A stretch of 64,000 nucleotides of DNA, taken from contig JBDKTO010000067.1 of assembly GCA_039680175.1 (NCBI GenBank), positions 62,001-126,000 on the forward strand, given 5' to 3'. Positions 45,234 through 54,661 of this stretch are shown here, piece after piece (positions within the stretch are counted from its first letter, which is position 1; every line of letters begins with the position of its first letter). The notes under the pieces were generated by a model. That model saw only the letters and a program-made list of their open reading frames with translations, was not told the origin of the DNA and searched no databases. Made by a program: the position numbers and the translations under genes. The stretch comes from Veillonellales bacterium. Its GTDB lineage: Bacteria > Bacillota > Negativicutes > JAAYSF01.

Positions 45234-46988
45234 TTATCTGGCATTAATTTCTCCCTGATATACAATACCTTGCATGGCATCCACAGTAACTATCATGCCA
45301 TCGCTTAGGCATTTCGTAGCAGACTCCACACCAACTATTACCGGCATTCCATAGCTTACGCCCACAATGGCGGCCTGGGAGGTCAAACCGCCTTCTTCGG
45401 CAACAATGGCCGCTGCCTTGGCAGCAAAGGCAGCCGTTTCTTCATCCACACTGGACAGTACCAGGATATCGCCTGGCACAAATTTTTCTTCAAAATCCTT
45501 TAATGTCCGGGCAACACAGACTTTTCCGGTTACTGCTCTATGGCAGATTCCAGTTCCCCGCAGCAGGATGTTGCCTACGACATGTACCCGAATCATATTC
45601 GTTGTTCCCACTGTCCCCGCCGGCACACCGGCCGTGATCACTACCAAGTCGCCATCTCGAACTGCACCGGCCTTTAAAGCGCTGTTTACCGCATTGCTGA
45701 CCATATCATCCGTATTGCCGAAGCTCTGACCCAAAATCGGATGTACGCCCCATAAAAGCAGCATCCGCCGCACCGTTTTCTCATTCGGCGTCACGGCAAT
45801 AATTTCAGCTTGCGAACGATATCTTGAAACCATTCTGGGAGTATGGCCGCTTTCTGTTGCAGTAATAATCGCAGCAGCTCCCAGTTCATGAGCAATCTGG
45901 ACAGTGGCATGACTAATCGCATCCGTAGTTGTATGCTGCGGCAACCTACCTTTAGCCAGCAATATAGTCCCATAATTCAAAGCCGCTTCGGTACGAACTG
46001 CAATCTTTGCCATCATCTCCACCGCTTCTACCGGATACTTGCCGGAAGCAGTTTCTCCGCTCAGCATGATTGCATCCGTTCCATCCATAATGGCATTGGC
46101 AATATCACTAGCTTCGGCTCTGGTTGGACGGGGATTGACCACCATAGACTCCAGCATCTGAGTAGCCGTAATAACCGGCTTACCGGCTTTATTACATTTT
46201 TCAATTAACATTTTTTGCACAAGAGGCACTTCTTCAGTAGGAATCTCTACTCCCAGATCACCCCGGGCCACCATAATCCCATCAACAACTTTTAAAATTT
46301 CATCAATGTTTTTTACGCCCTCAGCGTTTTCAATTTTGGCTATAATATCCATTGCGGCCCCGGCCTCTTCCAAAACTTTCCGAATAGCCAGGACATCAGC
46401 CGCTCGCTGCACAAACGATGCTGCGATAAAATCCATATTATTCTGTACGCCAAATAAAATATCCGCCGTATCCTGTTCCGATAAAAACGGCAAATTTACA
46501 CTCACCCCCGGTACTGCGACCCGTTTACGATTGCTCATCTCGCCGCTGTTCAGCACCGTTGTGATAATATTCTGGCCTTCAATCGCGTCCACATGGAGAC
46601 TAACCAAGCCGTCGGAAAGCAATATTGTATCTCCCCTGCTGACTTCCTGCGGCAGCAAATTATGATTGACTGATGCAATATCTTTAGAGCCATCAATATC
46701 GCTGCTTGTTAATACAAATTTCTGACCTTGAGATAAAAGCACTTTTCCGTTAGTAAAATTCCCTAAACGCATTTCCGGCCCCTTGGTATCCAGCAAGAAG
46801 GCTATCGGCTTTCCTGCCTGCTGCGCTGTCTCCCGCACCATAGCGATCCGTTTGGCCTGTTCCTCATGTGAACCGTGGGAAAAGTTAAACCGCGCCACAT
46901 TCATGCCGGCCTTTATCATCGCCGGCAATATTCCTGCTTTATCGGTACTGGGCCCCATTGTACAAATAATTTTCGTTTTTTTAAACAT
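45234..46988 (-). CDS. pyk: Pyruvate kinase with C-terminal PEP-utilising-like domain
   Basis: Residues 1-475 are a full pyruvate kinase: MFKKTKIICTMGPSTDK, NFSHGSHEEQ, the substrate/metal region MVARGDLGVEIPTEEVPLVQK around residues 243-263, and TATQMLESM. The remaining 110 residues form the extra C-terminal domain seen in Bacillus and Geobacillus enzymes, which is related to the PEP-synthase phosphohistidine domain. Here the motif reads GGLTSQAAIVG, with Gln where the catalytic His of true PEP synthases lies. 584 residues. AAGGAGAG precedes the ATG. Confidence 0.95.
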   Translation of the reverse strand: MFKKTKIICTMGPSTDKAGILPAMIKAGMNVARFNFSHGSHEEQAKRIAMVRETAQQAGKPIAFLLDTKGPEMRLGNFTNGKVLLSQGQKFVLTSSDIDGSKDIASVNHNLLPQEVSRGDTILLSDGLVSLHVDAIEGQNIITTVLNSGEMSNRKRVAVPGVSVNLPFLSEQDTADILFGVQNNMDFIAASFVQRAADVLAIRKVLEEAGAAMDIIAKIENAEGVKNIDEILKVVDGIMVARGDLGVEIPTEEVPLVQKMLIEKCNKAGKPVITATQMLESMVVNPRPTRAEASDIANAIMDGTDAIMLSGETASGKYPVEAVEMMAKIAVRTEAALNYGTILLAKGRLPQHTTTDAISHATVQIAHELGAAAIITATESGHTPRMVSRYRSQAEIIAVTPNEKTVRRMLLLWGVHPILGQSFGNTDDMVSNAVNSALKAGAVRDGDLVVITAGVPAGTVGTTNMIRVHVVGNILLRGTGICHRAVTGKVCVARTLKDFEEKFVPGDILVLSSVDEETAAFAAKAAAIVAEEGGLTSQAAIVGVSYGMPVIVGVESATKCLSDGMIVTVDAMQGIVYQGEINAR

Positions 46989-47020
46989 AACACACTCTCC
47001 TTGGCTCTCATATCAAATTT

Positions 47021-47221
47021 TTACTTGACAATATTTTGACATAAAATTACCTGCGCTTCGTCAGCTTCCGACTCTAAAACCAGAATTTCATACGACCCGT
47101 CGCCAAGCATAGACATGACACCTATCGGCCTGATCTGGGCAAGAATTCCCTCGCTATCAAGAAGATTTTTCAGCATCTCGGCCTGGGTACGATTTTGTGC
47201 AATATAGATAACCGTCCACAT
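47021..47221 (-). CDS. DUF2007-like small protein
   Basis: The 66-residue protein has the ferredoxin-like-fold pattern of DUF2007 (putative signal transducing protein): MWTVIYIAQNRTQAEMLKNLLDSEGI followed by a short beta segment and EADEAQVIL. These proteins are sometimes mislabelled as glutamate decarboxylase. Function is unknown. AGGAGG lies before the ATG; it is 32 bases upstream of pyk and is probably cotranscribed. Confidence 0.78.
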   Translation of the reverse strand: MWTVIYIAQNRTQAEMLKNLLDSEGILAQIRPIGVMSMLGDGSYEILVLESEADEAQVILCQNIVK

Positions 47222-47365
47222 TATATTTCCTCCTGTAGCCTAATTTATTAGATACAATTGCTTTTCTTCATATTAAACTGTATTCCTGCTAAAAATAAGA
47301 TTATATGGCGAACTCGTTCAGCTAAAGCCGAACTGCCGCTTATAGAAGGATCAGCCCTGTGCTGT

Positions 47366-47412
47366 GAATAAAGGGTCCCGGTTAGCAGCAAACAGCTACA
47401 CAGGACCCGTCC
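47366..47412 (-). terminator. Terminator after etfA
   Basis: On the minus strand GGGTCC pairs with GGACCC at the base and GTAGC with GCTGC above, followed by TTTATT. It begins a few bases past the etfA stop. Confidence 0.75.
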
Positions 47413-47417
47413 GGATA

Positions 47418-48611
47418 TTATTGTTTGCCTTTTTTTATTTCCTGAATCAGTGCCGGCAATACCTCCAGCACATCGCCGACAATTCCATAATCCGCCACTT
47501 TAAAAATTGGCGCATTTTCGTCTTTGTTGATCGCGATAATAATATCGGCAGAACTAATTCCTGCCATATGCTGAATCGCCCCGGAAATACCACAGGCGAA
47601 ATACACTTTGGGGCCAACGGTTTTCCCTGTTTGCCCGATTTGATACAGCGCCGGCTTCCAGCCCGCATCAACCGCTGCTCTTGATGCTCCGACCGCCCCG
47701 CCAAGGACAGCGGCCAGTTCTTCGATCAGAGCGAAATTCTCCGATTTTCCTAAGCCCCGTCCACCGGAAACAATAATTTCCGCCTCTTCCAAATTGCAGG
47801 ATGCCGTACAAACCTGAATAGTTTCGATGAATTTAGTCCGAATATCCTGAGAAGTAACTTTACTGGGAACCCGGATGATTTCACCGCTGCGGCTTTCAGC
47901 CGGAATTGGGCGTTTGAAGACTTTAGGACGCACCGTACCCATCTGCGGGCGATGATCCGGGCACAAAATAGTTGCCATTATATTACCGCCAAAAGCCGGC
48001 CGTGTCCATGCTACCAGTTTTGTTGCCGCATCAACCCCTAAATCAGTGCAATCCGCCGTTAAACCCGTACCAAGCCGGCAGGCTACCCGCGGTCCCAAAT
48101 CCCGGCCGTCTACAGTTGCTCCCAGCAGCACAACCGCTGGCTTATAAGTACGGATCAAGTTGGTAAATGTAATTGTATAGCCGTCGGTATTATAATGTTC
48201 AAATTCTTTACCTTCTACCAGATACACTTTGTCGGCCCCGTTAGCAAAAGCCGCTTTGGCCAGCTGCTCCACCTGATAACCGACAATGACGGCCGCCAGT
48301 TTCTGTTGCAATGCATCAGCCAGCTTACGGCCCTGTCCCAGCAGTTCATAGCCCACACTTTTTGCCTTACCGTTATTTTGTTCTATATAAACCCAGACAC
48401 CCTGGTAGTCGCGTTTATCCATAGTAACAATTTTATCTTCAACTTCACGCCGGATGGCCTTCACCGGACAAACATCAATGCAAGCACCGCAGGCCGTACA
48501 AACCTCGGTAATAACCGCCTGGCTCCCATCCATAGCAATTGCACCGAACGGACACGTACTGACACAGGCACCGCAGCCGCTGCAAGTATCCTTCTTTACA
48601 TTCACTGCCAT
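47418..48611 (-). CDS. etfA: Electron transfer flavoprotein alpha subunit with N-terminal ferredoxin domain
   Basis: Residues 5-62 carry two four-cysteine clusters (CSGCGACVSTCPFGAI and CTACGACIDVCPVKAI), a 2[4Fe-4S] ferredoxin domain. After it comes the EtfA body with GATVDGRDLGPRVACRLGTGLTADCTDL and the C-terminal FAD-binding segment GGRGLGKSENF, GASRAAVDAGW and SGAIQHMAGISSADIIIAINKD. Ferredoxin-fused EtfA occurs in electron-bifurcating complexes of anaerobes (caffeyl-CoA reductase, lactate dehydrogenase). ATG 48611 follows GGGGG. Encoded 13 bases after etfB; no dehydrogenase partner is in the window. Confidence 0.95.
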   Translation of the reverse strand: MAVNVKKDTCSGCGACVSTCPFGAIAMDGSQAVITEVCTACGACIDVCPVKAIRREVEDKIVTMDKRDYQGVWVYIEQNNGKAKSVGYELLGQGRKLADALQQKLAAVIVGYQVEQLAKAAFANGADKVYLVEGKEFEHYNTDGYTITFTNLIRTYKPAVVLLGATVDGRDLGPRVACRLGTGLTADCTDLGVDAATKLVAWTRPAFGGNIMATILCPDHRPQMGTVRPKVFKRPIPAESRSGEIIRVPSKVTSQDIRTKFIETIQVCTASCNLEEAEIIVSGGRGLGKSENFALIEELAAVLGGAVGASRAAVDAGWKPALYQIGQTGKTVGPKVYFACGISGAIQHMAGISSADIIIAINKDENAPIFKVADYGIVGDVLEVLPALIQEIKKGKQ

Positions 48612-48624
48612 TTTTTTACCCCCG

Positions 48625-49410
48625 TTATATAATTTTTGCATCCATGAGTTTTTTAACCAAAAGCGCTGCCGCACCTTTAGCCGTATCCGCCTGGATCATT
48701 TCTCCCTGCACACGCCGCTTCGGGGTAAATATGCGCCGTACCTGAGTCGGCGATCCCTTGATTCCGATACGCTGCCGATCCACGCTGACATCCTCGCTGG
48801 TCCATACGGGAATTTCTTGTCGATTAGCCCGCATGACTCCCTTTACACTGGAATGGCGGGGCTCATTGATTGATTTGACAACTGTGATTAGCAGCGGGAA
48901 AGGGGCTTCGATCATTTCATAGCCATCTTCATGCTCCCGTTTTATTCGGGCAATACTGCCATTTACCTCAATACCTGCCGCACAGGTAACCTGAGGAATT
49001 CCAAGATGTTCGGCCAATTCGGGACCGACCTGAGCCGTATCGCCATCAATCGACTGCTTCCCGCAAATAATCAGATCATATCGGCCAAATTTCCGCAATC
49101 CTGCGGCTAATGTCTCACTGGTAGCCAGCGTATCCGCTCCGCCAAAGCCGCGATCACTCATTAAGATGGCTGCGTCCGCTCCCATCGCCAAACATTCTTT
49201 CAGCGCGTCCTTCGCCTGAGGCGGCCCCATAGAAATAACCGTGACATGTCCACCATGCTGTTCTTTTAATTGAAGCGCCGTCTCAACAGCATTCTTGTCA
49301 AAAGGGTTAACAATACTGGGAACACCTTGCCGAATTAAGCTGTTCGTCTTGGGATCAATCTTTACCTCTGTAGTATCAGGCACTTGCTTAATACAAACTA
49401 CTATTTCCAT
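48625..49410 (-). CDS. etfB: Electron transfer flavoprotein beta subunit
   Basis: The 261-residue protein begins MEIVVCIKQVPDTTEVKID and has NPFDKNAVETALQLKE, the MGPPQAKDALKECLAMGAD nucleotide-binding region and DLIICGKQSIDGDTAQVGPELAEHLGIPQVT. It forms a heterodimer with EtfA, binding a flavin or AMP. ATG 49410 is seven bases after AGGAGG. The upstream part of the longer open frame lacks a ribosome site. Confidence 0.95.
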   Translation of the reverse strand: MEIVVCIKQVPDTTEVKIDPKTNSLIRQGVPSIVNPFDKNAVETALQLKEQHGGHVTVISMGPPQAKDALKECLAMGADAAILMSDRGFGGADTLATSETLAAGLRKFGRYDLIICGKQSIDGDTAQVGPELAEHLGIPQVTCAAGIEVNGSIARIKREHEDGYEMIEAPFPLLITVVKSINEPRHSSVKGVMRANRQEIPVWTSEDVSVDRQRIGIKGSPTQVRRIFTPKRRVQGEMIQADTAKGAAALLVKKLMDAKII

Positions 49411-49504
49411 CCGAAATCCTCCTATATGGCTAAAGTTCAAAATAGAACAATTACAGCAAAACATGATATACTAAGAATAATAACACAATCCTGGGAGGAG
49501 TGTC

Positions 49505-50083
49505 ATGAATTTTACCATAAAATTAAGGCATTATTTACTCATGCTTACTATCTTTATCCTGTTGGTCATCGAACTTCCGATTATAACTGCCGGATTCCTG
49601 GTAAAGCCGGAACCCGGCGATACCATTATCGTCCTCGGCGCAAAATTAATTGGCGGAGAGCCAAGCACAATGCTCCGCCTGAGACTCGATGAAGCCGTCA
49701 AATTATATAATCAAGGTTATGCATCAACCGTAATTGTCAGCGGGGCTCAAGGAGCCGATGAAGAATCCAGTGAGGCGCTTGCCATGCAGAGCTACTTAAT
49801 TTTTCATGGTATCCCCATGAAAGATATCTTACTGGAAGACCAATCCTTCAATACATATCAAAACCTTACAAATTCGCAGGCCATCATGCGTGAACATGGC
49901 CTGAAGCAGGCAATTATCGTGTCTAATGCATCTCATATCCACCGTGCCTTAGTCCTGGCGCATCATTTGGGAATCACCGCTACCGGCGCTCCTGCGCCTA
50001 TGGCTCATAATACCTACCTCACGGCAAAACAATATGCCCGGGAAGGAGCCGCTATGGTTGCCCTGCTGGTGTTTAACAAATAA
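49505..50083 (+). CDS. DUF218 (YdcF/ElyC/SanA-like) membrane-anchored protein
   Basis: An N-terminal transmembrane helix (about residues 12-30) precedes a DUF218 domain: DTIIVLGAKLIGGEPSTMLRLRLDEAVKLY, TVIVSGAQGADEESSEALAM, LLEDQSFNTYQNL and AIIVSNASHIHRALVLA. Relatives ElyC and SanA affect envelope integrity; chemistry is unknown, with a possible link to undecaprenyl carriers. GGGAGGAG precedes the ATG. It ends six bases from the convergent dnaE gene. Confidence 0.88.
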   Translation: MNFTIKLRHYLLMLTIFILLVIELPIITAGFLVKPEPGDTIIVLGAKLIGGEPSTMLRLRLDEAVKLYNQGYASTVIVSGAQGADEESSEALAMQSYLIFHGIPMKDILLEDQSFNTYQNLTNSQAIMREHGLKQAIIVSNASHIHRALVLAHHLGITATGAPAPMAHNTYLTAKQYAREGAAMVALLVFNK

Positions 50084-50089
50084 GCGGAC

Positions 50090-53000
50090 TCACCACAGAA
50101 CTGTAACGGCTCCTTTCCCCAAAATATTTTCCAAATCGCCGATTGCTTCCGGTGAAGGAGCAATCCAGAATTGTCTTTCCGTTTTAATCACACGATGGCT
50201 GTCGACGAGATGGAGATAAACGATGGCCGCGCCATGATATTTTGCAAAGCTTTCTTTTATCTTAGCAAATATCACTTCATTCTCCTGGTGCTTACGAATT
50301 TTTATCTGCACCTCGCCGCCTGCTTTTTCCAATAATAAAACAGTATCCGCCATAATTTTAACACTGTCTTCACTAGCGTTCAGCCGGCCTGCCACAATCA
50401 CCGGCATATCGGGAATCAGCAGCCGGTTGACTTTATTAAATACTCGGGGAAAGGCAATGATTTCGATAGCGTCAAAAAAATCTTCCAGCGTAGCAAAACA
50501 CATCATATCGCCGGCTTTAGTCGTAATTCGCTTGGCGCCGGTAATCAGTCCGGCCACTCTGACCACTTTACCGTCTTCATATTCCCCGCTAAGCAGTTCT
50601 TTTATCATCGGAAATTTTTTCATTTGTTCACGAAATTTATCCAGAGGATGACCGGTTATATAGAAACCGGTCATTTCTTTTTCCAGATTCAGCCTCTCCT
50701 CCTGTGGTAGTTCCGGAATATCAGGCAGCACAATATCATTAATACCAGTTAATGTTTCTTCACCAAACAAGTCCATTTGTCCACTGGCTAAATCACGCTG
50801 TCTTACTGCCGCAGCATCTACCGCCCGGTCCAGCACGGCCAAAAGCTGAGAGCGCCGGGCAGCAAAGGAATCAAACGCACCGCATTTTATCAAACTTTCG
50901 ATCACCCGTTTATTCACAACCCGCATATCAACCCGGGTACAAAAATCAACTAAGGAACTAAACTTATCCGCCTTGCTGCGAGCTTCGATAATATTTTCAA
51001 TAGCATTATCCCCAACATTTTTTACTCCTGCCAAGCCAAATCGTATCGCGTCACCATCAACTGAAAAACTTGCCTTACTGGCATTGATATCCGGCGGTAA
51101 AACAGGGATTTCCATGCGTTTACATTCCTCAATATAAAAACCGACCTTTTCATTGGCCCCGCCCATAACACTGGTCAATAAAGCCGCCATAAATTCCTGG
51201 GGATAATGAGCCTTGAGATAGGCTGTCTGATAAGCAACAAGAGCATAAGCAGCGCTATGGGATTTATTGAACCCATAATCAGCAAAGTGCGTCATCAGCT
51301 CAAAAATTTCAATCGCCAGTTTATCTTCAATATTTCTTTCTCTGGCCCCCCGCAAAAAATCATCCCGCTGGGCAGCCAGGACTTCGTGTTTCTTCTTGCC
51401 CATGGCCCGGCGCAGTAAATCCGCTTGTCCTAAGGTAAAACCAGCCAAAGTCGAAGCAATCTGCATAACCTGCTCCTGGTACAAAATGACGCCAAACGTA
51501 TCCTGCAATATTGGTTTCAGTATGGGATGCAAATAAGTTACCTGTTTTTCTCCATGCCGTCCATTGATAAAGTCGGCTACCATCCCGCTGCCCAAAGGGC
51601 CAGGCCTGTATAATGCCACTAAGGGTATAAGATCGGCAAAACTTTCCGGTCTTAGCTCCTTTACCAAATTCGTCATGCCGCTGGACTCCATTTGAAAAAC
51701 ACCAGCAGTATCTCCGCTTGCCAGCATATTGCAAGTTTTTTCATCGGCAAGGGGAATATGATCCATATCTACAGTCTCCCCCCGGTTTGACCGAATCAGC
51801 TCCAGGGTATCACCTATAACCGTCAGCGTCCGCAGCCCCAGTAAATCCATCTTCAGCAACCCGATTTCCTCAATGCGGTCTTTATCATACTGAGTCGTCA
51901 AAAATCCTTCCGCTGAATTCTGCAACGGCACATAATGCGTCAGAGGCTCTTTGGCAATGACAAGACCGGCGGCATGGGTAGAGGCATGACGGGGCAATCC
52001 TTCCACCGCCATCGCCAAGTCCAATAATTTTTTCACTGCCGGTTCCGCTTGATAAGCAGCTTTGAGTTCGGCATTGACGGTTAATGCTTTCGCCAAAGTA
52101 ATGCCCAGTTCATTCGGCACCAGTTTGGCAATACGGTCAACTTCTCCATAAGGCATGTTGAGGGCACGCCCCACATCACGAATTGCCGCCTTGGCCGCCA
52201 TGGTGCCAAAAGTAATAATCTGCGCTACCCGATCCGCTCCATAGCGTTTCGCTACATAATCAATCACTTTACTTCGCTTCACATAGCAAAAATCAATATC
52301 AATATCCGGCATCGTGACCCGCTCCGGGTTTAAAAACCGTTCGAACAGCAACCCGTAGCGCAAAGGATCAATATTGGTAATGCCCAGTACATACGCGACA
52401 ATACTTCCCGCCGCCGACCCGCGTCCGGGACCAACGGGAATGCCGTTGTGGCGGGCGTAATTAATAAAATCCCACACAATTAAAAAATAGCTGGAATAGC
52501 CCATCTTTTGAATTACCGCCAGCTCGTATTCCAGCCGCGACTTCACTGTCTCATCTACTGTTTTATACCGTCCGGGCAGCCCCTCACGACACAGCTGACG
52601 TAAATATTCGTCATCGGTAAGTCCCTGGGGAACGGGAAATTCAGGTAGGAGCAAATGACCGAATTCAAACTTTACATTACAGCGTTCAGCAATTCGCCAG
52701 GTATTTTCCAGTGCTTCCGGAATTTCTCCAAAAAGGCCGGCCATTTCTCCGGCACTTTTTAAATAAAACTCATTATTGGGAAACCGCAGTCTCCCCGTAT
52801 CATCCACCGTTTTCCCCATTTGAATACAAAGCAGAACATCATGGCATTCCCCATCGGTTTTATTAATATAATGCAAATCGTTCGTTGCGACTAAACCAAT
52901 ACCCGTTTTCCTGGCGATTTCAATAAGACGGCCATTTACCTGCTGCTGCTCCGGCAAGCCATGATCCTGTACCTCCAAAAAGAAATTATCGGCGCCAAAA

Positions 53001-53521
53001 ATAGAGCGGTACTCCTCAGCTAATGCTCCGGCACCGGCAAAATCACCTTTGAGCAGCAGTGAGGGAATTTCACCGGCAATACAGGCGCTAAGACAAATCA
53101 AGCCCTCGCTGTATTGCCGCAGCAGTTCTCTGTCGATCCTCGGCTTATAATAAAATCCTTCCGTATACCCCCGGGAAACCAGCTCGATCAGATTCCGGTA
53201 ACCCTGATTGTTCTCAGCCAGCAGAATCAAATGATAATAGGATTCCCCTTCCACCGCGCTTTTTTCCAGCCGTGAGCGGGGAGCCACATAAACTTCACAG
53301 CCAATAATAGGCTTGACACCTTGCTTTTCGGCCTCCTTATAAAAATCAATCACTCCGTACATCGCACCATGATCAGTAATAGCCACTGCCGGCATACCCA
53401 ATTCTTTTACACGCTGAATCAATTTATCAATCCGGCAGGCTCCGTCAAGCAAACTATATTCGGTATGAACATGAAGGTGGACGAACCGACCGTTATAATC
53501 ATCTTTCATTGTATGTTGCAA
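50090..53521 (-). CDS. dnaE: DNA polymerase III alpha subunit DnaE
   Basis: The 1143-residue replicative polymerase has an N-terminal PHP domain (HLHVHTEYSLLDGACRID, ITDHGAMYG), the catalytic palm motifs GPGRGSAAGSIVAY and MPDIDIDFCYVKR, the finger segment QEQVMQIASTLAGFTLGQADLLRRAMGKKK, tandem HhH, and a C-terminal OB fold (VRVAGLITGAKRITTKAG). It starts with TTG 53521, nine bases after GGGGAGG; an ATG four codons later is possible. Firmicutes usually pair DnaE with PolC, which is not in the window. Confidence 0.96.
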   Translation of the reverse strand: MQHTMKDDYNGRFVHLHVHTEYSLLDGACRIDKLIQRVKELGMPAVAITDHGAMYGVIDFYKEAEKQGVKPIIGCEVYVAPRSRLEKSAVEGESYYHLILLAENNQGYRNLIELVSRGYTEGFYYKPRIDRELLRQYSEGLICLSACIAGEIPSLLLKGDFAGAGALAEEYRSIFGADNFFLEVQDHGLPEQQQVNGRLIEIARKTGIGLVATNDLHYINKTDGECHDVLLCIQMGKTVDDTGRLRFPNNEFYLKSAGEMAGLFGEIPEALENTWRIAERCNVKFEFGHLLLPEFPVPQGLTDDEYLRQLCREGLPGRYKTVDETVKSRLEYELAVIQKMGYSSYFLIVWDFINYARHNGIPVGPGRGSAAGSIVAYVLGITNIDPLRYGLLFERFLNPERVTMPDIDIDFCYVKRSKVIDYVAKRYGADRVAQIITFGTMAAKAAIRDVGRALNMPYGEVDRIAKLVPNELGITLAKALTVNAELKAAYQAEPAVKKLLDLAMAVEGLPRHASTHAAGLVIAKEPLTHYVPLQNSAEGFLTTQYDKDRIEEIGLLKMDLLGLRTLTVIGDTLELIRSNRGETVDMDHIPLADEKTCNMLASGDTAGVFQMESSGMTNLVKELRPESFADLIPLVALYRPGPLGSGMVADFINGRHGEKQVTYLHPILKPILQDTFGVILYQEQVMQIASTLAGFTLGQADLLRRAMGKKKHEVLAAQRDDFLRGARERNIEDKLAIEIFELMTHFADYGFNKSHSAAYALVAYQTAYLKAHYPQEFMAALLTSVMGGANEKVGFYIEECKRMEIPVLPPDINASKASFSVDGDAIRFGLAGVKNVGDNAIENIIEARSKADKFSSLVDFCTRVDMRVVNKRVIESLIKCGAFDSFAARRSQLLAVLDRAVDAAAVRQRDLASGQMDLFGEETLTGINDIVLPDIPELPQEERLNLEKEMTGFYITGHPLDKFREQMKKFPMIKELLSGEYEDGKVVRVAGLITGAKRITTKAGDMMCFATLEDFFDAIEIIAFPRVFNKVNRLLIPDMPVIVAGRLNASEDSVKIMADTVLLLEKAGGEVQIKIRKHQENEVIFAKIKESFAKYHGAAIVYLHLVDSHRVIKTERQFWIAPSPEAIGDLENILGKGAVTVLW

Positions 53522-53756
53522 GCGAGTAATCCTCCCCTGGGAATGAATGATTTATGAATGCCAGGAACTCTGTTTCCTTTACAAAAATTCAACAAAATAA
53601 CATGATACTCCTGCACTTGACCGTCTGAAACGCCCTATTCTTTATAAAGAGGAAAGTGCAAACCCAATTATGCTTTGACTTTGCAACTATCGGCAGGTAT
53701 TCTCTTCTCTATGTGGAAATTATAATGGTTAGAAATGTTTAAAGAGGTGTTGTTCC

Positions 53757-54626
53757 TTGTATCAAATTGGTATTTTACAACTCACCCAGAACCTTGATGA
53801 CGCGGTTCAGGGGTTTAAACAGGGTTTAAGCAAATATGGACTGCAAGCCGAATTCCATTATTTGAATGCTGACGGCAATACAGTGGCATTGCCGGATTTA
53901 GCAAAAGCGCTGATGAAGCGGCAGGTTGATCTTATTTTTGCCTGTTCGACACCGGCCGCCAAAGCCGCAGCCAACCTTCCCGGAAACATTCCCGTAGTGT
54001 TTACCCCTGTGTTTGACCCTGTAGGCGCCGGGCTAGTCAATAATATGGCATTGCCCGGCGGCAAAATTACCGGCGTATCCGGCATGGTGAAATCAACGGA
54101 TAAAATTGCTTTTATCCACCGTTTACTGCCGAATGCCAAAACGATTGGCGTACTTTATCACACCGGCGACAGCAATGCCCAATTAGAACTTACCCATTTT
54201 CAACAAGCGGCACAGGATGAGCTGGAACTGCGGGAACTGCCGGTTCATCAACCGGAAGACCTCTCAAAGCTTTCGGAGCTTTTGCCGGCGGAATTGGATG
54301 CTCTCTTTCTGCCAATTGGCCGGATTATTGAAGAAAACTTTGCCACTGTCGTCTATTATACCGATGCCGTCAAGTTACCTATTATAGCCTCGCATGCCCC
54401 TAACGTTTCCTTTGGTGCTCTAGGAGCACTGGTTGCCAATCACCATTGTCTGGGAGTAAATTGCGCCGCCAAAGCGGCACAGATTCTTAGCGGCACTGCT
54501 CCTGGCTCTATCCCTGTCGGTGTTGTCGAGGAACCTGAAATTCTGCTCAATGATTTTACCGCGCAAAATTTAGGGATTAAACTGCCAATCAGTCTGAAGC
54601 TGGCCGCCAAAGAAATTTACGAATAG
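53757..54626 (+). CDS. ABC substrate-binding-like protein lacking a signal peptide (TrpX-like fold)
   Basis: The 289-residue protein matches the ABC_sub_bind (TrpX-type) family: YQIGILQLTQNLDDAVQGFKQGL, IFACSTPAAKAAAN, PVVFTPVFDPVGAGLV, TGVSGMVKSTDKIAFIHRLLPNAKTIGVLY and IIEENFATVVYYTDAVKLPIIASHAPNVSFGALGAL. Such proteins normally bind aromatic amino acids or similar solutes outside the cell, but this one has neither signal sequence nor lipobox, starting directly at the first beta strand (TTG 53757 behind AGAGGTG). It may be an intracellular ligand-binding protein or sensor. Confidence 0.8.
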   Translation: MYQIGILQLTQNLDDAVQGFKQGLSKYGLQAEFHYLNADGNTVALPDLAKALMKRQVDLIFACSTPAAKAAANLPGNIPVVFTPVFDPVGAGLVNNMALPGGKITGVSGMVKSTDKIAFIHRLLPNAKTIGVLYHTGDSNAQLELTHFQQAAQDELELRELPVHQPEDLSKLSELLPAELDALFLPIGRIIEENFATVVYYTDAVKLPIIASHAPNVSFGALGALVANHHCLGVNCAAKAAQILSGTAPGSIPVGVVEEPEILLNDFTAQNLGIKLPISLKLAAKEIYE

Positions 54627-54661
54627 GATTATTTTTACCTTTTGATTTGGAGATGAAAAAT

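Noticed and set aside
47222-47365. Small gene or riboswitch between etfA and the DUF2007 gene
   Set aside because: No coding frame with a ribosome site and no conserved leader motif, only the etfA terminator at its left end.
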